A stretch of 64,000 bases of DNA. Origin: Lithodes maja. Taxonomy: Eukaryota > Arthropoda > Malacostraca > Decapoda > Lithodidae. Under the pieces are notes generated by a model. The model made no database searches. It was not told the DNA's origin and worked only from the letters and a program-made list of their open reading frames with translations. This document shows positions 9,141 through 20,039 of this stretch, in pieces. The stretch lies in assembly GCA_037953745.1 (NCBI GenBank), contig JBAKBP010010447.1, positions 1-64,000 of the forward strand, in the 5' to 3' direction. The first letter of the stretch is position 1. Every line of letters starts with the position of its first letter. Position numbers and translations under genes: made by a program.

Positions 9141-10223
9141 CAGAGTATCCAACGACAGAGTATCCCGCCCTCACGCCTAACCCCTGCCCATCCAATCTAG
9201 TCTGATTACTTGATACCTTGATGAACTTACCTGACCTAGCGCAGGTATGTGGAGTTCGCGCATGCGGCCAGAGGGAAGCTAGATGGAGTGGGTAACTATT
9301 TTAATTTTGTCTACCCTACTTTTTTCCTTTTCTATTCTCAATAAGTAGTCTCAAAGCGTGTACAACGTACCTAATAGAGATTTAAGGTGCTACTCTATAA
9401 GATATTGGACTGCACATGTAGTACCGATAAATCGGCCCGCTGTACCAGCAACTGAACTTATAAGCCCTACGTTGGATACTCCAAACAGGATTTTTTTTCT
9501 TATTTGGTTATTTGGGAGGTCGTCAAACCTCCCAGTTAACACAAACGAATAAATAAAAGTGTACAAAGGAGTACAAAGGAAATCAAGCAACAATAGATCT
9601 AGTGACCCCTCTAGGCTGCTTGTCCTCTCAAACACTGAGGATCAAGTGTCCAAACAGTGGTTTAGAGTGGGTAAGGACAAATTGGAAAGGGAAGTACTTC
9701 CCTGGAATTAATGTCCGTGGCAGGATTGGGAAGTTAGTCGGGGACAGATGGTTTAGTATAGGTTAGTGTAAATGTGCGTTGTGGCCACTAGAGTGAAATG
9801 AAGAAGGACTGAGCAGTGTTGCCACTTAACTTTATTTAATAGTACCAGATGGAACCAGTGAAAAGTACCAAATTATTCGAAAACGTACCAAATACAGTGA
9901 ATACATAACTTACCTTATATTAATTCTCTAGATTTCAAAATGTTCAAGTGTTTTTCAGTTATACTATCTCTTGAGTAATGTCACACTCCCTGCTATGACC
10001 GTGTACTTTCATCACTACTGCCACTTTCTGAAGAGTTCACCTTCTCTCTATCACCCATTTTGTCTAGCCAAAGATTAATCCAACGTGCTGAAGAAGCCAG
10101 GAAGGATCACGGTAACCGTGATGGAGTGTGAAGACCTACTGATGCAGTGAGTTGGAGATGATTTAGCGACAGAGTTGTCATTTACACTCCTGCTCAATTA
10201 ATTTAACTGATCTCTCCAAACCC
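9141..10223. other. Intergenic DNA with no recognised feature
   Basis: The stretch is AT-rich, with no coding pattern, no clear terminal inverted repeats and no RNA gene that I can support. Short open frames here look random. Confidence 0.5.
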
Positions 10224-11346
10224 TTAACCCTCCAGCCCCGGCTATGTATTCCATATATATTCCAAAAACCCGGTGGTTTTGGCCGAAAAATGTCTACGCC
10301 TAGGCTACCGTATCTTTGTTATTTTGACTGCTTCCACATTCCGGCACATCTTCAAGCGTAGATGTGTTTCGTACCTGTAGAATGGCGTTAAGTAGAGCTC
10401 TCTAAGTCAACTGGTTCAGTTGTGATGATGATTTCATTGGAGATAACTTTGTGGCAAAAACAGCCACTTTACTGTACACTACTTTTCGCTACTTAACCTC
10501 TGAAGTGCGCACGGGGGTAAATGAAAACCTCCCCCTGTGCTGACGTATTTGAGGTTTTTCGTCACTAAAATATTCATTGTACCATTAATAGCATTAATAA
10601 TTATCCATATGCGCCTATTATGGGTTGATTATAAAGGTATTAACCTGAAACAACAATAAAACGAGTGAAAACAGCGTTTGGATGGTCAAAATCGGAGATA
10701 TAGCCCGCGAGTTGTATAATCTATGGGTGAGGCAAACTCCTTTCCCGCCAATTTCCCCCAAGGCCACTGAGACACAGTCGATCGATACTCTCTCTCTCTC
10801 TCTTGCACTCGATGGCCATCAGTGATGACAACACCCTGCTTGCAACTCGCTAATGTTAGCACGAAAATATACCTCAGAATAAGGGAATAATAGGGAAAAT
10901 AGGTGATAACTGAGGAATAGGAGGAAAGTGGGGAAGGAGGGGAGGTAGAGGACTGAGATTTTGCATGGCCCAGGGGCCAAAAAAAAAAAAAAAAAAAAAA
11001 AATAAAAAATAAAAAATAATTTTTTTTTCGATGTAAAAAGTTGATTTTTAGTTTTACTTACTCCAGAGAGTCTTCCCGCAGTCCGCCGGCCGAACTCTAA
11101 AGAGTCTTCCCGCAGTTCCCAGGTTAACAATAACATACAGGCACACACGAACAAGCGACGCACTCCTTCTTGTGGTCGGAGATGCGCGGCGTCAGTCCAG
11201 CCGGCTGTTGTTTACATGCGTCGGACGGACGCCTCGCACACCAAGCTTACAGGCTTTCAAGCTGCCGGAGCCTCAGAGCCCTACCGGGTAGCGCGGGGTG
11301 TTTTTTTAATGGGTTTCTCAGAGCCCAACCGGGTCTAGAGGGTTAA
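10224..11346. mobile_element. piggyBac-like MITE, family A, carrying a nested MITE
   Basis: TTAA at 10224-10227 and 11343-11346 flanks ends that start CCCTCCAGCCCCGG on the left and read CCGGGTCTAGAGGG on the right. The left end closely matches the MITE at 45388 and resembles the autonomous piggyBac at 32402. The interior is split at TTAA 10493 by a family B MITE. Sequence on either side of that insertion is collinear with the uninterrupted copy at 45388-45875. Confidence 0.88.
10493..11127. mobile_element. piggyBac-like MITE, family B, nested in family A
   Basis: The element is 10497-11123 with TTAA duplicated at 10493-10496 and 11124-11127. Its ends are CCTCTGAAGTGCGC and (reverse complemented) CCTGGGAACTGCGG. 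A second copy in the opposite orientation lies at 39985-40579. It contains a CT dinucleotide run near 10789 and a long A run near 10980. No transposase is present. Confidence 0.88.
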
Positions 11347-11353
11347 ACTGGGA

Positions 11354-11866
11354 TACAGTATGTACCCCAATTTTGCGAGAAATTGGTCGACATTGCGGGC
11401 CGCAAAAGTGGAATTAGCAAAATTGGATTAACTAACCTTATGGGGAAAAATGAATATGGTCGACATTTCATCAGTAAGGGCCCAATTTTTTGTGATTTCG
11501 GTCATTTATTTGCTTTGTTTGTACACACATACATGTAATTATACATCCCACAATAAAGAAAAATACAGAAAAACATAAAACAATATCATTATCCTTGAGA
11601 AAATCAAATTAAATGAGCAATTGAGCATTTACCTAGACTCGAAAGATGGCTGGGCTTGCGGGGATGGAGGGAGGGTGTCCGAGGCTTGGGCCACCCCTCC
11701 CCCCCGAAAACTAGTGCGGAGAGCCCCACTTTCTTACGGCGCCACCCAAAAAACTAGAGTTACATCGCAAAATTAGGTGTTCATCAACAATGGCATTTTT
11801 GGGGTCTCGGTCGCAAAATTTGTGTTTCGCAAAATCAGAACACGCAAAATTGGAGTAATTACTGTA
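11354..11866. mobile_element. 509-bp TA-flanked MITE
   Basis: The element is 11356-11864 between TA dinucleotides. Inverted ends start CAGTATGTACCCCAATTTTGCG and CAGTAATTACTCCAATTTTGCG, in the style of Tigger/pogo or mariner. AATTTTGCG words recur near both ends. There is no transposase. It lies 7 bp after the preceding TTAA element. Confidence 0.75.
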
Positions 11867-12953
11867 TATTCCATATATCCCATTAGTTTGGATTTGAAAG
11901 CCCAACAGGGACAATTAATATTGACGTTATATAATAAATTTCATATTTGTAAATGTGATTGGTGGTTGATACAACATTTGGTTAATAGACAAAAAAAATG
12001 TAGAAAATCTTCCGCTAGATTGCTGCTTAGATATGCTAGATTTAGAGGAAAAATAGCTAAAATGGCATCACTGCCCGGTAAACGAATGTGTGCTGGACTG
12101 GATAGTTGAACCGTCACAATATTGCAATTACCTGTACAGACATATCCAATGTAATAGCATGTCAATAAAGAATATTCCATCATATTTCCTCACTGATTTC
12201 GTATTTAGTACCAGATATTGACTATTTTATTGAAGGATTGAAATATTCGCTATTCACATTTGCATTCGCAAATTTTACAACTAAAAATTTGCATTCGCAT
12301 TCGCAAATATGGAAAATTGACATTTGTTCCATCTCTAATGCATACATAATTATATAAACATTAGAAAATATATGTAGTGATTGATAATGAACACAGTAAT
12401 GAATAAAAGTATATTATTACTATTTTGATATATATAGTAAGTGAATTCAGATTTGTATATGGATTTTCTAATATTCTCTGGAATCCATATTATCAGCGAT
12501 ATTTATGATAGATAGATAGGGGTGAAGTTACTTATAAATAAGTCTCCAGTTCAATGCAAGCATGGGACCACCTCAAATGCCACAAAGCAGCCATTTCAGG
12601 GCAAGAACAACCATTCCAGAAACTAGATTTTGCGCTCTTGTGTCCTGTAATAACCATGAAGCTGAAATAGACCAAATAGGATGAATGGTGGCCCAGACTT
12701 TTGCCATTTCCCTTTTATTCTTATATTTCCTCTTAACCCACTGGGGGTGGGAGGTATTCATAAGATAACTAAAAGGCTAAACCCCTAATTTCAGTATTAA
12801 AGTTGTAACCTCATCTTGATATCAACTAACAAAATAACCTTTGATATCATTAAATTAACTGCTAAAATCATGAGTTAGTATAGAAATGTTATCTTAATAA
12901 ATTGTACTGAACCATATATAGTATAGGATATGTGTACAAAGCAAGATATAGCA
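11867..12953. other. AT-rich intergenic DNA
   Basis: No gene is recognised. A small imperfect palindrome built from ATTTGCATTCGCAAAT lies at about 12258-12320. Otherwise I see nothing I can support. Confidence 0.45.
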
Positions 12954-13170
12954 TTAACCCCTTCTGTACCGGCGACGTTTTTCAAATTACATTTTAGCTA
13001 TTTGACCATTTTATTAAGTTTATAAAGGGCCTCCAGCAATTAACAGGCTTCGAACTATCACACTTAACCCTTTTTACTACCACAGCTCCTTCTAAAACTG
13101 CACAAAATCATCTAATTATAGGCTAGCTAGAATAAAATTAAACAGACGTCGCCGGTACAGAAGGGGTTAA
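12954..13170. mobile_element. 209-bp TTAA MITE, family C
   Basis: The element is 12958-13166 between TTAA at 12954-12957 and 13167-13170. The terminal inverted repeat is perfect for at least 20 bp (CCCTTCTGTACCGGCGACGT). A diverged copy lies at 19784-19994. It is far too short to code for a transposase. Confidence 0.85.
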
Positions 13171-13235
13171 ATACAAAATAACACTGCGCCAATAAAACAC
13201 TGTTAAAAAATTGAGATCTTATCTATAGTCGGCCA

Positions 13236-14319
13236 TTAAGAGGACCGGCCGCTTTTTAACCCCTTCAGACTCATATGACGCAGAGGTTGCCAGATTAGCA
13301 ATAAGAAATAGAGTTCTCTCACTCTTATAATTACCTCTCCAAAATTAGTTTTCTGCCCACAGATAACTCAAAGACAACTGCAAAGGTTGAAGTAACTAAC
13401 TAAATGTTTCTAAATACCCCTGATGGTAACAAAGACTTTAAAGTATCCCTAATCAGCTAAAAATCGCGTCATATGTCGGAGAGGGTTAATAAGGGGTCAC
13501 TGAACTTCGTCCGATTTCAATGAGATTTCGCACACGTATAGAGGATGATGTAACAAGGATTTGTTGTTAATTGTTTTTTATACTAGGTCAATTAGTTCCT
13601 AAATTAGGGTAGAAATTAGCTCGAAAATTAAACAAAAATTCGGAAGTCGAATAATTCGAAACCCAAGCACTATATAATATTTTCAGAGGGATCAGACAGC
13701 TCAGGACAGGTGTTTTACAACTCTCTTGATCCACTTTTTTTTTTTATCTAATTGCGGAATTAGGTGACTCGGAAATTAGGTAATGATTTTGTACTCGGTG
13801 GTTAGCTACATATGCCAAGGGGCTGTGTCTCAAATTCAAAAAAAGGCGTCAAGAGCTTTATAGAGCATTTCACGCGTTTTCCAATGGTATATAAAACATT
13901 ATTAAAGGCCCAATAATATATTAATTATAAGATCCCAAAGTGCGACAAAACAGGTGTTGAGAAAAACATGTAAAAGTCTAAGGTAATTGGGTGAACATTT
14001 TTAACTTTTTGTTTTGGTTTACAATATTTTACGCAGGAACACGGCAGAGTAGAAGATACAGCTTTTGGGAGGTTGTAGAGTATTTTACGCTCTTTCCATT
14101 TATATGTGTCAATTTCAAAGTTCGCTATATATAACGTTTTTAGAAATACTGTACAGGAAAAGTTTGGAAAACATAAAAAACAAAACATTTCCAATGGGTT
14201 TTCACTAATAACATTTCACTGGCTTATGAAGGGAGATGTTGAATAAACTCATTTTAACACCTAATGGTATTTTCAGGATTTCAAGCTTTTTAAGCCTAAA
14301 AACCGGCCGGTCCCCTTAA
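13236..14319. mobile_element. TTAA MITE with GGGGACCGGCCG-type ends
   Basis: TTAA at 13236-13239 and 14316-14319 flanks inverted ends GAGGACCGGCCG and CGGCCGGTCCCC. The AT-rich interior holds no gene. A second TTAA MITE interrupts it at 13256-13489, only 16 bp from its left end. Confidence 0.8.
13256..13489. mobile_element. 226-bp TTAA MITE nested in the preceding MITE
   Basis: The element is 13260-13485 with TTAA on both sides. Its ends are CCCCTTCAGACTCATATGACGC and, reverse complemented, CCCTCTCCGACATATGACGC. This is a third TTAA family in a 1.4-kb stretch. Confidence 0.8.
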
Positions 14320-14344
14320 TACATACAGTACATATCTTGTGAAG

Positions 14345-14879
14345 TACAGTTGGTCAAAGTTCCAGCTGACCCACCCTCGCTCTGGGGCTCGCAGAATTAG
14401 CTGGCAATACTGGTGTAGTGGTGCAGGGATGCCACTTGCCATTAATGTGTTACCTATGTCTGTTCTGTATATAACTGCAAATTAGACTATGTAATGTTCC
14501 CGTTGTGAAGACTAAATGCTCCTTCATTAAGCAGCCACCAATAAAACAGAAATATGTATTATTATAAAATCGAGTAAAGTATGTTGTGGCAGCCAGCAGG
14601 TTTTATATGCGTTGCCAATCAGTGGATATAATAACTTGAATATTTAAGTAATTCTACGAACTTTGGGTGAATGTTCGGGATCATACATAGCAATGTACAG
14701 TATGCATTTTTATTTGAGATAGGCTTACTTTCCCTTGTTTAGTATATGTTCTAACAATGATATTGCCGAAATCAGATCTACCAATCCCAATCTTTATGCA
14801 CTTTCCTACACCAGTATTGCTAGATAATTCTGCGAGCCCCAGAGCGAGGGTGGGTCAGCTGGAACTTTTACCAACTGTA
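14345..14879. mobile_element. 531-bp TA-flanked MITE with ~70-bp inverted ends
   Basis: The element is 14347-14877 between TA dinucleotides. Ends beginning CAGTTGGT extend as near-perfect inverted repeats for about 70 bp (14347-14419 against 14808-14877). This is the form of a Tc1/mariner-derived MITE. There is no transposase. Confidence 0.85.
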
Positions 14880-14907
14880 CATACACATAAAATCAACTTA
14901 AATTAAA

Positions 14908-15682
14908 TACAGTCAGCCCCCCCAATACGCGAGAATAGGGGCGACAGGAGGCATCGCGTATTGGGAATCCGCGTATTGTGGACCTAACTTTAAATAGGAA
15001 TAATTAGATATGGGTGACATCTCTCAATTATGGCCTATTTTCAAAAATTTTGGCCTTATTTTCGACATTTTTGGCTCTACAGTACAGTCTATATCTTTTA
15101 TATAATAAGAACAATGAATAAAAATATGAAACCTTACCTTAAAATTAGTAGTAGATAGGCTAGGACTAGGACTAGGACCGTAGGACTTCACGATTTTCTC
15201 CAACTTCTCCCTCCCTGACCAAATCGTACGAACAGTTTACTCTGACAAGCCTATTGCACAGTTTCCTTCTCCTTTTTTTCTTGCTATCCAACACTTCCAC
15301 CTTCATTTTGTGTGTTATCTTCTTATATTGGCGTGGCATGGCGAAAAAAGTGGCAGGCACTACAAACATTTGGTCACTCCGCACGGCTATGAGCGCTTGA
15401 GCGGGACTGTGGGAGGGAGGGAGGGAGGGTAAGCGGGAGGGAAGGCAGGCGTATGCCCGTCTTCTTCTTTTTTCAGAGCTACTCCTGGGCCTCGCGAAAC
15501 GTAGACGTGCTCGCGTATCAAGCGGGAATAGCGGATTTGGCCCCTTCTTAGCTCTCGATTCGTGTATTGTGGTACCACCTCGCGTAATTAATGTTTAATT
15601 AATTAATGTTATTTTCGAGGGGTCACTCGTGTATTAGGGTTTTCGCGAATTGTGGAATCGCGTATTGGGGGGGCTGACTGTA
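14908..15682 (-). mobile_element. Non-autonomous Tigger-like element, copy 1
   Basis: The element is 14910-15680 (771 bp) between TA dinucleotides. Its ends CAGTCAGCCCCCCCAATACG are typical of pogo/Tigger elements. A near-identical copy in the opposite orientation lies at 23800-24569 (770 bp). Both keep a remnant of the transposase N-terminus and a GAGG-rich stretch. The close match suggests recent movement by a transposase encoded elsewhere. Confidence 0.88.
15172..15339 (-). pseudogene. Tigger transposase N-terminal HTH remnant
   Basis: An ATG at 15339 opens MPRQYKK and then MKVEVLDS, resembling the first helix-turn-helix of CENP-B/jerky-type transposases. After a run of As the match moves to another frame, with a stop inside it, and continues as TVRTIW and EKLEKIVKSY-like words. 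The rest of the transposase (second HTH and DDE domain) is absent. Confidence 0.6.
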
Positions 15683-15712
15683 CTGTATAATAATCACCTT
15701 AGCACTTATTGA

Positions 15713-15960
15713 CAGAGCCGTCCGGCTGGCTCAGTTGATAGCGTGCCTGATTCCCATCTTGAAGGTCTCGCGTTCAATCCCCGCTCAGATTGAAAAGTTT
15801 TTCTGGGATACAGCCGGCGGTTACCATCTCCCCATGAGCAAGGGGGATGGGTAATGGTCACTGGTAGACTAAGAAAGCCAAGCGCTTGTGAATCCTCGAA
15901 GGAGGAGATACGGGCGCTATATAAGTAACCAGAAGATTATTATTTATTATTATTATTTAT
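15713..15960 (+). mobile_element. tRNA-derived SINE with L2/V-type 3' tail
   Basis: The head looks like a tRNA gene, with A box TGGCTCAGTTG (15727-15737) and B box CGTTCAATCCC (15771-15781) at normal spacing for RNA polymerase III. It lacks the folds of a working tRNA. The tail GGGCGCTATATAAGTA followed by ATT repeats resembles the 3' ends of L2-like LINEs and V-type SINEs, which suggests mobilisation by such a LINE. No clear target duplication was found. Confidence 0.75.
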
Positions 15961-16052
15961 ACAGTACATACATTTATGTATACAGTATATATGTACATAC
16001 AGTACATTTATATATACAGGTATACCGGTATACATACATACATACATATTAA

Positions 16053-16376
16053 TTAAGGGGTAGTGGTTATTTCTTAGTCTATATTTTTACTTTCCGCGCT
16101 AGACTTCCATCAAGATTAAAAAAACACCCCCTAGAACACCCTTCAAGATAAATTTGCACATTTTTCGGTTCCTTAAAATTAAAGGCTCGCTTTTGCTCGC
16201 CAGGAAAAAAATCGAAATGGCACGAAAGGTTTTAAAAATGGACAACGATATGGAGCTAAAGGTTTAACACCTTTAACATCGCCAAACTAATGTACCGAAC
16301 GTCTTACAATGTGAAAACTAATGGCGCTAAACACGAAGGAGAAAGGGGTCCCGAAAAACGACCCATCTCCCCTTGA
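16053..16376. mobile_element. TTAA MITE, family E, copy 1
   Basis: Sequence 16057-16372 is collinear with 17729-18089, including GCTCGC(C/T)-type inner words and the end block CCATCTCCCC. The left TTAA is intact, while the right site reads TTGA, a degraded duplication. TA-rich simple sequence (about 15961-16050) precedes it. Confidence 0.7.
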
Positions 16377-16484
16377 CACTGACCGATCATCTATTATTCC
16401 CCAAGCCACAGTCTCCAACAGGATTATAATCACACAAGAAGAATGGAGTCACGTTATCATGATTCAGGAACCACAGGAAGGGTT

Positions 16485-17413
16485 AATTGACCACTTACGA
16501 GTTTCAGGCTATAAGGAAGTTGGAGCTGTAGACCGATAATTAACAGAATTATCAGCAAGGTTATGGTCTTCGAAAGGGGTGAAGTCACAGAGTGTGAGGT
16601 GAAGCTGAACGGTCAGGCTATGGAGATCGTCAACTCTTTTAAGTATCTGGGCAGTGTGTTGAGTAAAGATGGGACTATGGATGAAGATGTGCGGGAGAGG
16701 GTACAACAGGGGAAGAGGGTTGTAGAAACGCTAAAAGCAGTAACAAGAAATAGGGTGGTCAGTATGGAAGTGAAGAAGTCCTTGCATGACAGTGTGGTAA
16801 TCCCGACACTGACTTACGGAAGCGAAGCATGGACGTTGGTTGAGAGACTCAGACCAAGAGTGAGAGCAGTGGAAATGAATTACTTAAGGAGTGCGTGCGG
16901 AATTACATGGAGGGATAGACAGACTAATGAGGAAGTAAGAAGGAGGTGTGGTGTGGAGGTAGATGTGCTGGAAAGTGTGAAAAGGAACAACTTGAGATGG
17001 TTCGGCCATATGGAACGTATGGAAAGCGAGAGAATGACTAAGAGGGTGTACGAGAGCGAGGTGGAGGGACAGAGGGGGAGAGGTAGACCGAATATGAGGT
17101 GGAAGGATGGAGTGAGGAACTACATGAATGAAGGCGGTGCTGGTTGGGGGGAGGGGCGTCGACTGACTGGGGACAGAGGTGCATGGGGGCGGTTCGTTCG
17201 TGGCCACCCCTTCGGGGATCACGGCGTCAGGCAATAGATAGATAGATAGATCACCTAAATTGCGGTTGTAGTGCTTATATAAATAAATAAAACCAAATTC
17301 AACATACTTTTTATCCAGTAGAAACCTATAGTATTATTGTAGGCTATTTCTGTTTAATATCGATGTTTATGGCTCCAACTTCCTTATAGCCTGAAACTCG
17401 CAAGTGGTCAATT
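16485..17413. repeat. Imperfect palindrome split by a LINE 3' fragment
   Basis: Arms 16485-16526 and 17372-17413 are reverse complements at 41 of 42 positions by eye. Weaker complementarity continues toward the centre. The centre holds the LINE fragment 16552-17258. The palindrome may be a foldback MITE whose outer ends I could not define. Confidence 0.7.
16552..17258 (+). pseudogene. LINE 3' end (GATA-tailed family), copy 1, 5'-truncated
   Basis: A 224-residue open frame (16563-17237) corresponds to the C-terminal region after the RT of the longer copy at 59668-62064. It has words YLGSVLSKDG, YGSEAWTL, LRWFGHMERM and GRGRPNMRWKDGV. It is followed by a TAGA repeat tail to 17258. Sequence is nearly identical to the 59.7-kb copy, so the insertion is young. 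The 5' truncation inside the RT C-terminus is typical of incomplete target-primed reverse transcription. No exact target duplication was found here. Confidence 0.85.
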
Positions 17414-17724
17414 GGCTAGGTATTAAGGACACATCATTAACCATCCCAAATAACATCAGGTTTTCCTCCTAATGCAGTAGGCCTAGCGAATGTATTGAAA
17501 TGTATAACAGTCTTAATATAATATAACAACTAGTACTGTATAATTATTAATGGCAGCAAAGCATATTTCACAGTCAACAACAACAAAAGCACATCAAAAG
17601 TATGAATCATAAAACCCATATATGTAATAATAAAATCACATGAACTATATAAGAAATACTACAGTATACTATTATAGCATAAATATGGCATTATTTTATA
17701 CCATATTTTGCTACTGTACATACT

Positions 17725-18093
17725 TTAAGGGGATAGTGGCTGTTTGTTTGGTCTATTAATTCATTTATTCATTTATCTTTTAGTTTCCTCGCTAGACCTC
17801 CATCAAGCTTAACAAAACACCCCCTAGATCCCCTTCAATATAAATTTGTACATTTTTTGGTAGAAAAATGTCCCCGCCAAAGGCCAGTTTATCATAAAAT
17901 TACAGGCTCGCTATCGCTCGCCAGGAAAAAATCAACACCTAAATGGCACAAAAGGTCTTAAAATTGACAACGAAATGGGGCGAAACGTCTAAAATCGCTA
18001 GACTAATGGAACGAACATCTTAAAATCTCAAAACTAATGGTGCTAAACATGAGGGAGAAGGGTGTCTATAAAAAGCGACTACCTCCCCCTTAA
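17725..18093. mobile_element. TTAA MITE, family E, copy 2, beside a splice donor
   Basis: The element is 17729-18089 (361 bp) with TTAA at 17725-17728 and 18090-18093. Ends are GGGGATAGTGGCTG and, reversed, GGGGGAGGTAGTCGC. Its right end lies about 11 bp inside the intron that follows the host exon 18105-18214. Confidence 0.82.
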
Positions 18094-18104
18094 AGTTCTC
18101 TGAC

Positions 18105-18214
18105 CTGAAGTGGTTGAAGACGTCCCTGAGAGGAGGACAAGCCATGTGGTAGTTGATGGTGTGACCGTAACCCGCCAGGTAGTAATGACCCAAGTCCTCG
18201 CTGTACTCCAGAAC
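18105..18214 (-). CDS. Host exon, MINPP1-like phosphatase (second of two seen)
   Basis: This is a 110-bp exon on the minus strand with acceptor GTGTCAG before 18214 and donor GTCAGA after 18105. The frame begins at phase 0 (VLEYSEDLGHYYLAGYGHTI) and leaves two bases. Codon third positions are strongly G/C. It follows in phase from exon 20040-20140. Together they read like the region of multiple inositol polyphosphate phosphatase (histidine acid phosphatase family) after SPWC, where vertebrate proteins have VLE(Y/F)..DL..YW..GYG..IN. The enzyme removes phosphates from inositol polyphosphates in the ER lumen or outside the cell. The catalytic RHG motif lies in an earlier exon that I do not see. 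Confidence 0.7.
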
Positions 18215-18846
18215 CTGACACCACCAGACAGTACCAGGTCACTAACACATGTTAACAAAGGGCCCTCTCAAAATCCACAAGACACATAATGTAATTCATT
18301 TTAAAAGACTTAGATACATGCATGTAATTTTTATTTTACTTTCTATGTGTGTGAAGGAAACGAAAGGGAAAGAAGCCTGTAACAAGTGTCTCCCCAAAAG
18401 TTGAAAGAGTGACAGAGAGGCAAATTCAAGGTATGTTAGAGTCAAAATGTATGAACACATGGAGCTTGAAGCAGTTGAAGTCATAGGATTACGGAAAGAC
18501 ATATTGGGGGAGAGAGTTCCCAAGCTTACTTGTAGAGTAGCCTACAGTCGGCCTAATAAGTGATGTCTCGGCACCAAGTATGTGTTGATCAATAATTGGT
18601 ATCAGTAATATCCTAAACTTGATTGATTCGTTTCGAGTGAGATATACAAACATGATCCTAAACTTACCCACCCCATTGAACATCTGACAGACATTAATAC
18701 AGCACAGAGCGAGCCAAACGTAATGACAGCGAAGACATGACTTCTTAGCGCCACTGTACAAGCACCTATGAGCCTTGATCACCAAAAGGTTGGTAGTCTT
18801 GGTAGTGGAAACAGAAAGGTGTGTTCCCAACAGCAACTCGGTAGTT
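18215..18846 (-). other. Intron of the MINPP1-like gene, unassigned part
   Basis: No exon is needed here because the flanking exons join in phase. A minus-strand open frame (18489-18836) is long but resembles nothing known to me. No inverted repeats are clear. Confidence 0.4.
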
Positions 18847-19131
18847 ATTCTTACAGTTTCTTACAGTTTCTTACAGTAGATCCTCTGGAAAAAGGCAAAC
18901 TATGCCTGTGTATCCAGCTCAGTACCAGTACTTGCACTGCTACGGTCGTTCACGGTGTTGGCGGCGGCGGTAGCAGACGCAACATTTTTACTATTCTGTA
19001 TTTTTGTTTTATAATCAAACTTCAAATCTTGTCTTCCCCATGCTTTATCAAGATTACTTTCAAACTCCCTTATTAATTCTGAATCGACTACATACTGGGG
19101 CAGTGCGTTCCACTCATTTACCACTCTATCA
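18847..19131 (-). mobile_element. CR1 LINE 3' end fragment (AAGAAACTGT-tailed family), copy 3
   Basis: This is the reverse complement of the last 280 or so bases of the CR1 copies at 20625-22470 and 50562-52715. It includes the coding end (NALPQYVVDSE), the Ala-rich tail and the decamer repeat AAGAAACTGT at 18847-18875. It is 5'-truncated at about 19131 and sits in the intron of the MINPP1-like gene. Confidence 0.85.
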
Positions 19132-19268
19132 CATTATGTGAAGACTCAGGCTCCAGCACCATCTTGCCACCTCGTGCCCTATACTATAGGATCCATGTGG
19201 TAGAGTTGAAAGCAACAATTGCTCCCAGATACAGTACTGTAGCTTTACTGACAACTCGGTGCATAGAA

Positions 19269-19436
19269 AAATGTATAATGCTTCTCCTGGCGAGCAATAG
19301 CGAGCCTACAAATTGGGAAAAATTGGCCTTTGGCCAGGACAACTTGCCTACCGAAATAATGGACAAATTCATATCGAAGGGGGATTTTGGGGGTACCTTT
19401 TTAAGCTTGATGGAGGAAACTAAAAAAAGAAAAAAT
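19269..19436 (-). mobile_element. TTAA MITE family E fragment, copy 3
   Basis: It matches the left half of the family E MITE at 17729 in reverse: GGCGAGC..AGCGAGCC, then the AAATTCATATCGAAGGGGG and CTTGATGGAGGAAACTAAA words. Both ends appear lost, and it grades into AT-rich repeats at 19437-19490. Confidence 0.6.
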
Positions 19437-19572
19437 AATAGAAAAGTAAATATTAATAATATTTATAATAATAATAACCTAAAATAATCTCCCAAAAAAT
19501 ATAGAATACAATTCTTATACCATATAGTTCCATTTTTAAATCTAGAGATTATATAATTACCAAAACAAAATA

Positions 19573-19779
19573 AGTTCATGAGGATTATGACGCGTTTCAG
19601 CAGTTTATTTTGGCTATCATTAGACAATTTTACACTGTTTAGGAAGGATCTGTGAGAATTAAAAGGGAAAAGACTAGCTCAGTTAAACCTCTGACTTTCA
19701 CATATCCTTCCTAATGTGAATAGTATCGTCTAATAATAACCAGAATAAACTGTCAAAATGTGTCATAATCATCAAGGCA
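19573..19779. repeat. Foldback repeat
   Basis: The left arm (about 19577-19627) and right arm (about 19730-19775) are imperfect reverse complements around ATGATTATGACRCRTTT and CAGTTTATTYTGG. The middle contains AGGAAGGATCTGTG, a word that recurs at about 19850 and 20235. This suggests a small family of related foldback elements in this intron. Confidence 0.6.
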
Positions 19780-19998
19780 TCAACCCCTTCTGTACCGGCG
19801 ACGTCTTTTTCATTTTATTCTAGCTATATTTAAACGCTTATGTGCAGTTTAAGAAGGATCTGTGGTAGGAAAAAGGTTTTAAGTGAGATAGTTGTTCGAA
19901 GCCTGTTAATTGCTGGAGGCCCCTTTGAAACGGAATAAAATCGCATAATAGTAACCAGAAAAAAGTTAAAAGGACGGCACCGATATTGAAAGGGTTAA
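19780..19998. mobile_element. TTAA MITE, family C, diverged copy
   Basis: Ends CCCCTTCTGTACCGGCGACGT (19784) and, reversed, CCCTTTCAATATCGGTGCCGT match the family C element at 12958. Interior words such as CAGCAATTAACAGGCTTCGAAC occur in reverse. The left TTAA has become TCAA. Its right end is about 41 bp from the donor of exon 20040-20140. Confidence 0.75.
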
Positions 19999-20039
19999 AG
20001 CTAAATTTCTTCCGATTTGACCCCCTGCTGTACACCAAC

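Noticed and set aside
15387..15578. A 63-residue open frame found identically in both Tigger copies (also 23902-24105)
   Set aside because: Its conservation is explained by the recent duplication of the element. It has no transposase motif and lies on the opposite strand to the HTH remnant.
15727..15800. tRNA gene
   Set aside because: A and B boxes are present, but no full cloverleaf is apparent and a SINE body and tail follow.
18489..18836. Extra MINPP1-like exon
   Set aside because: The two recognised exons join in phase without it, and its sequence does not resemble the family.
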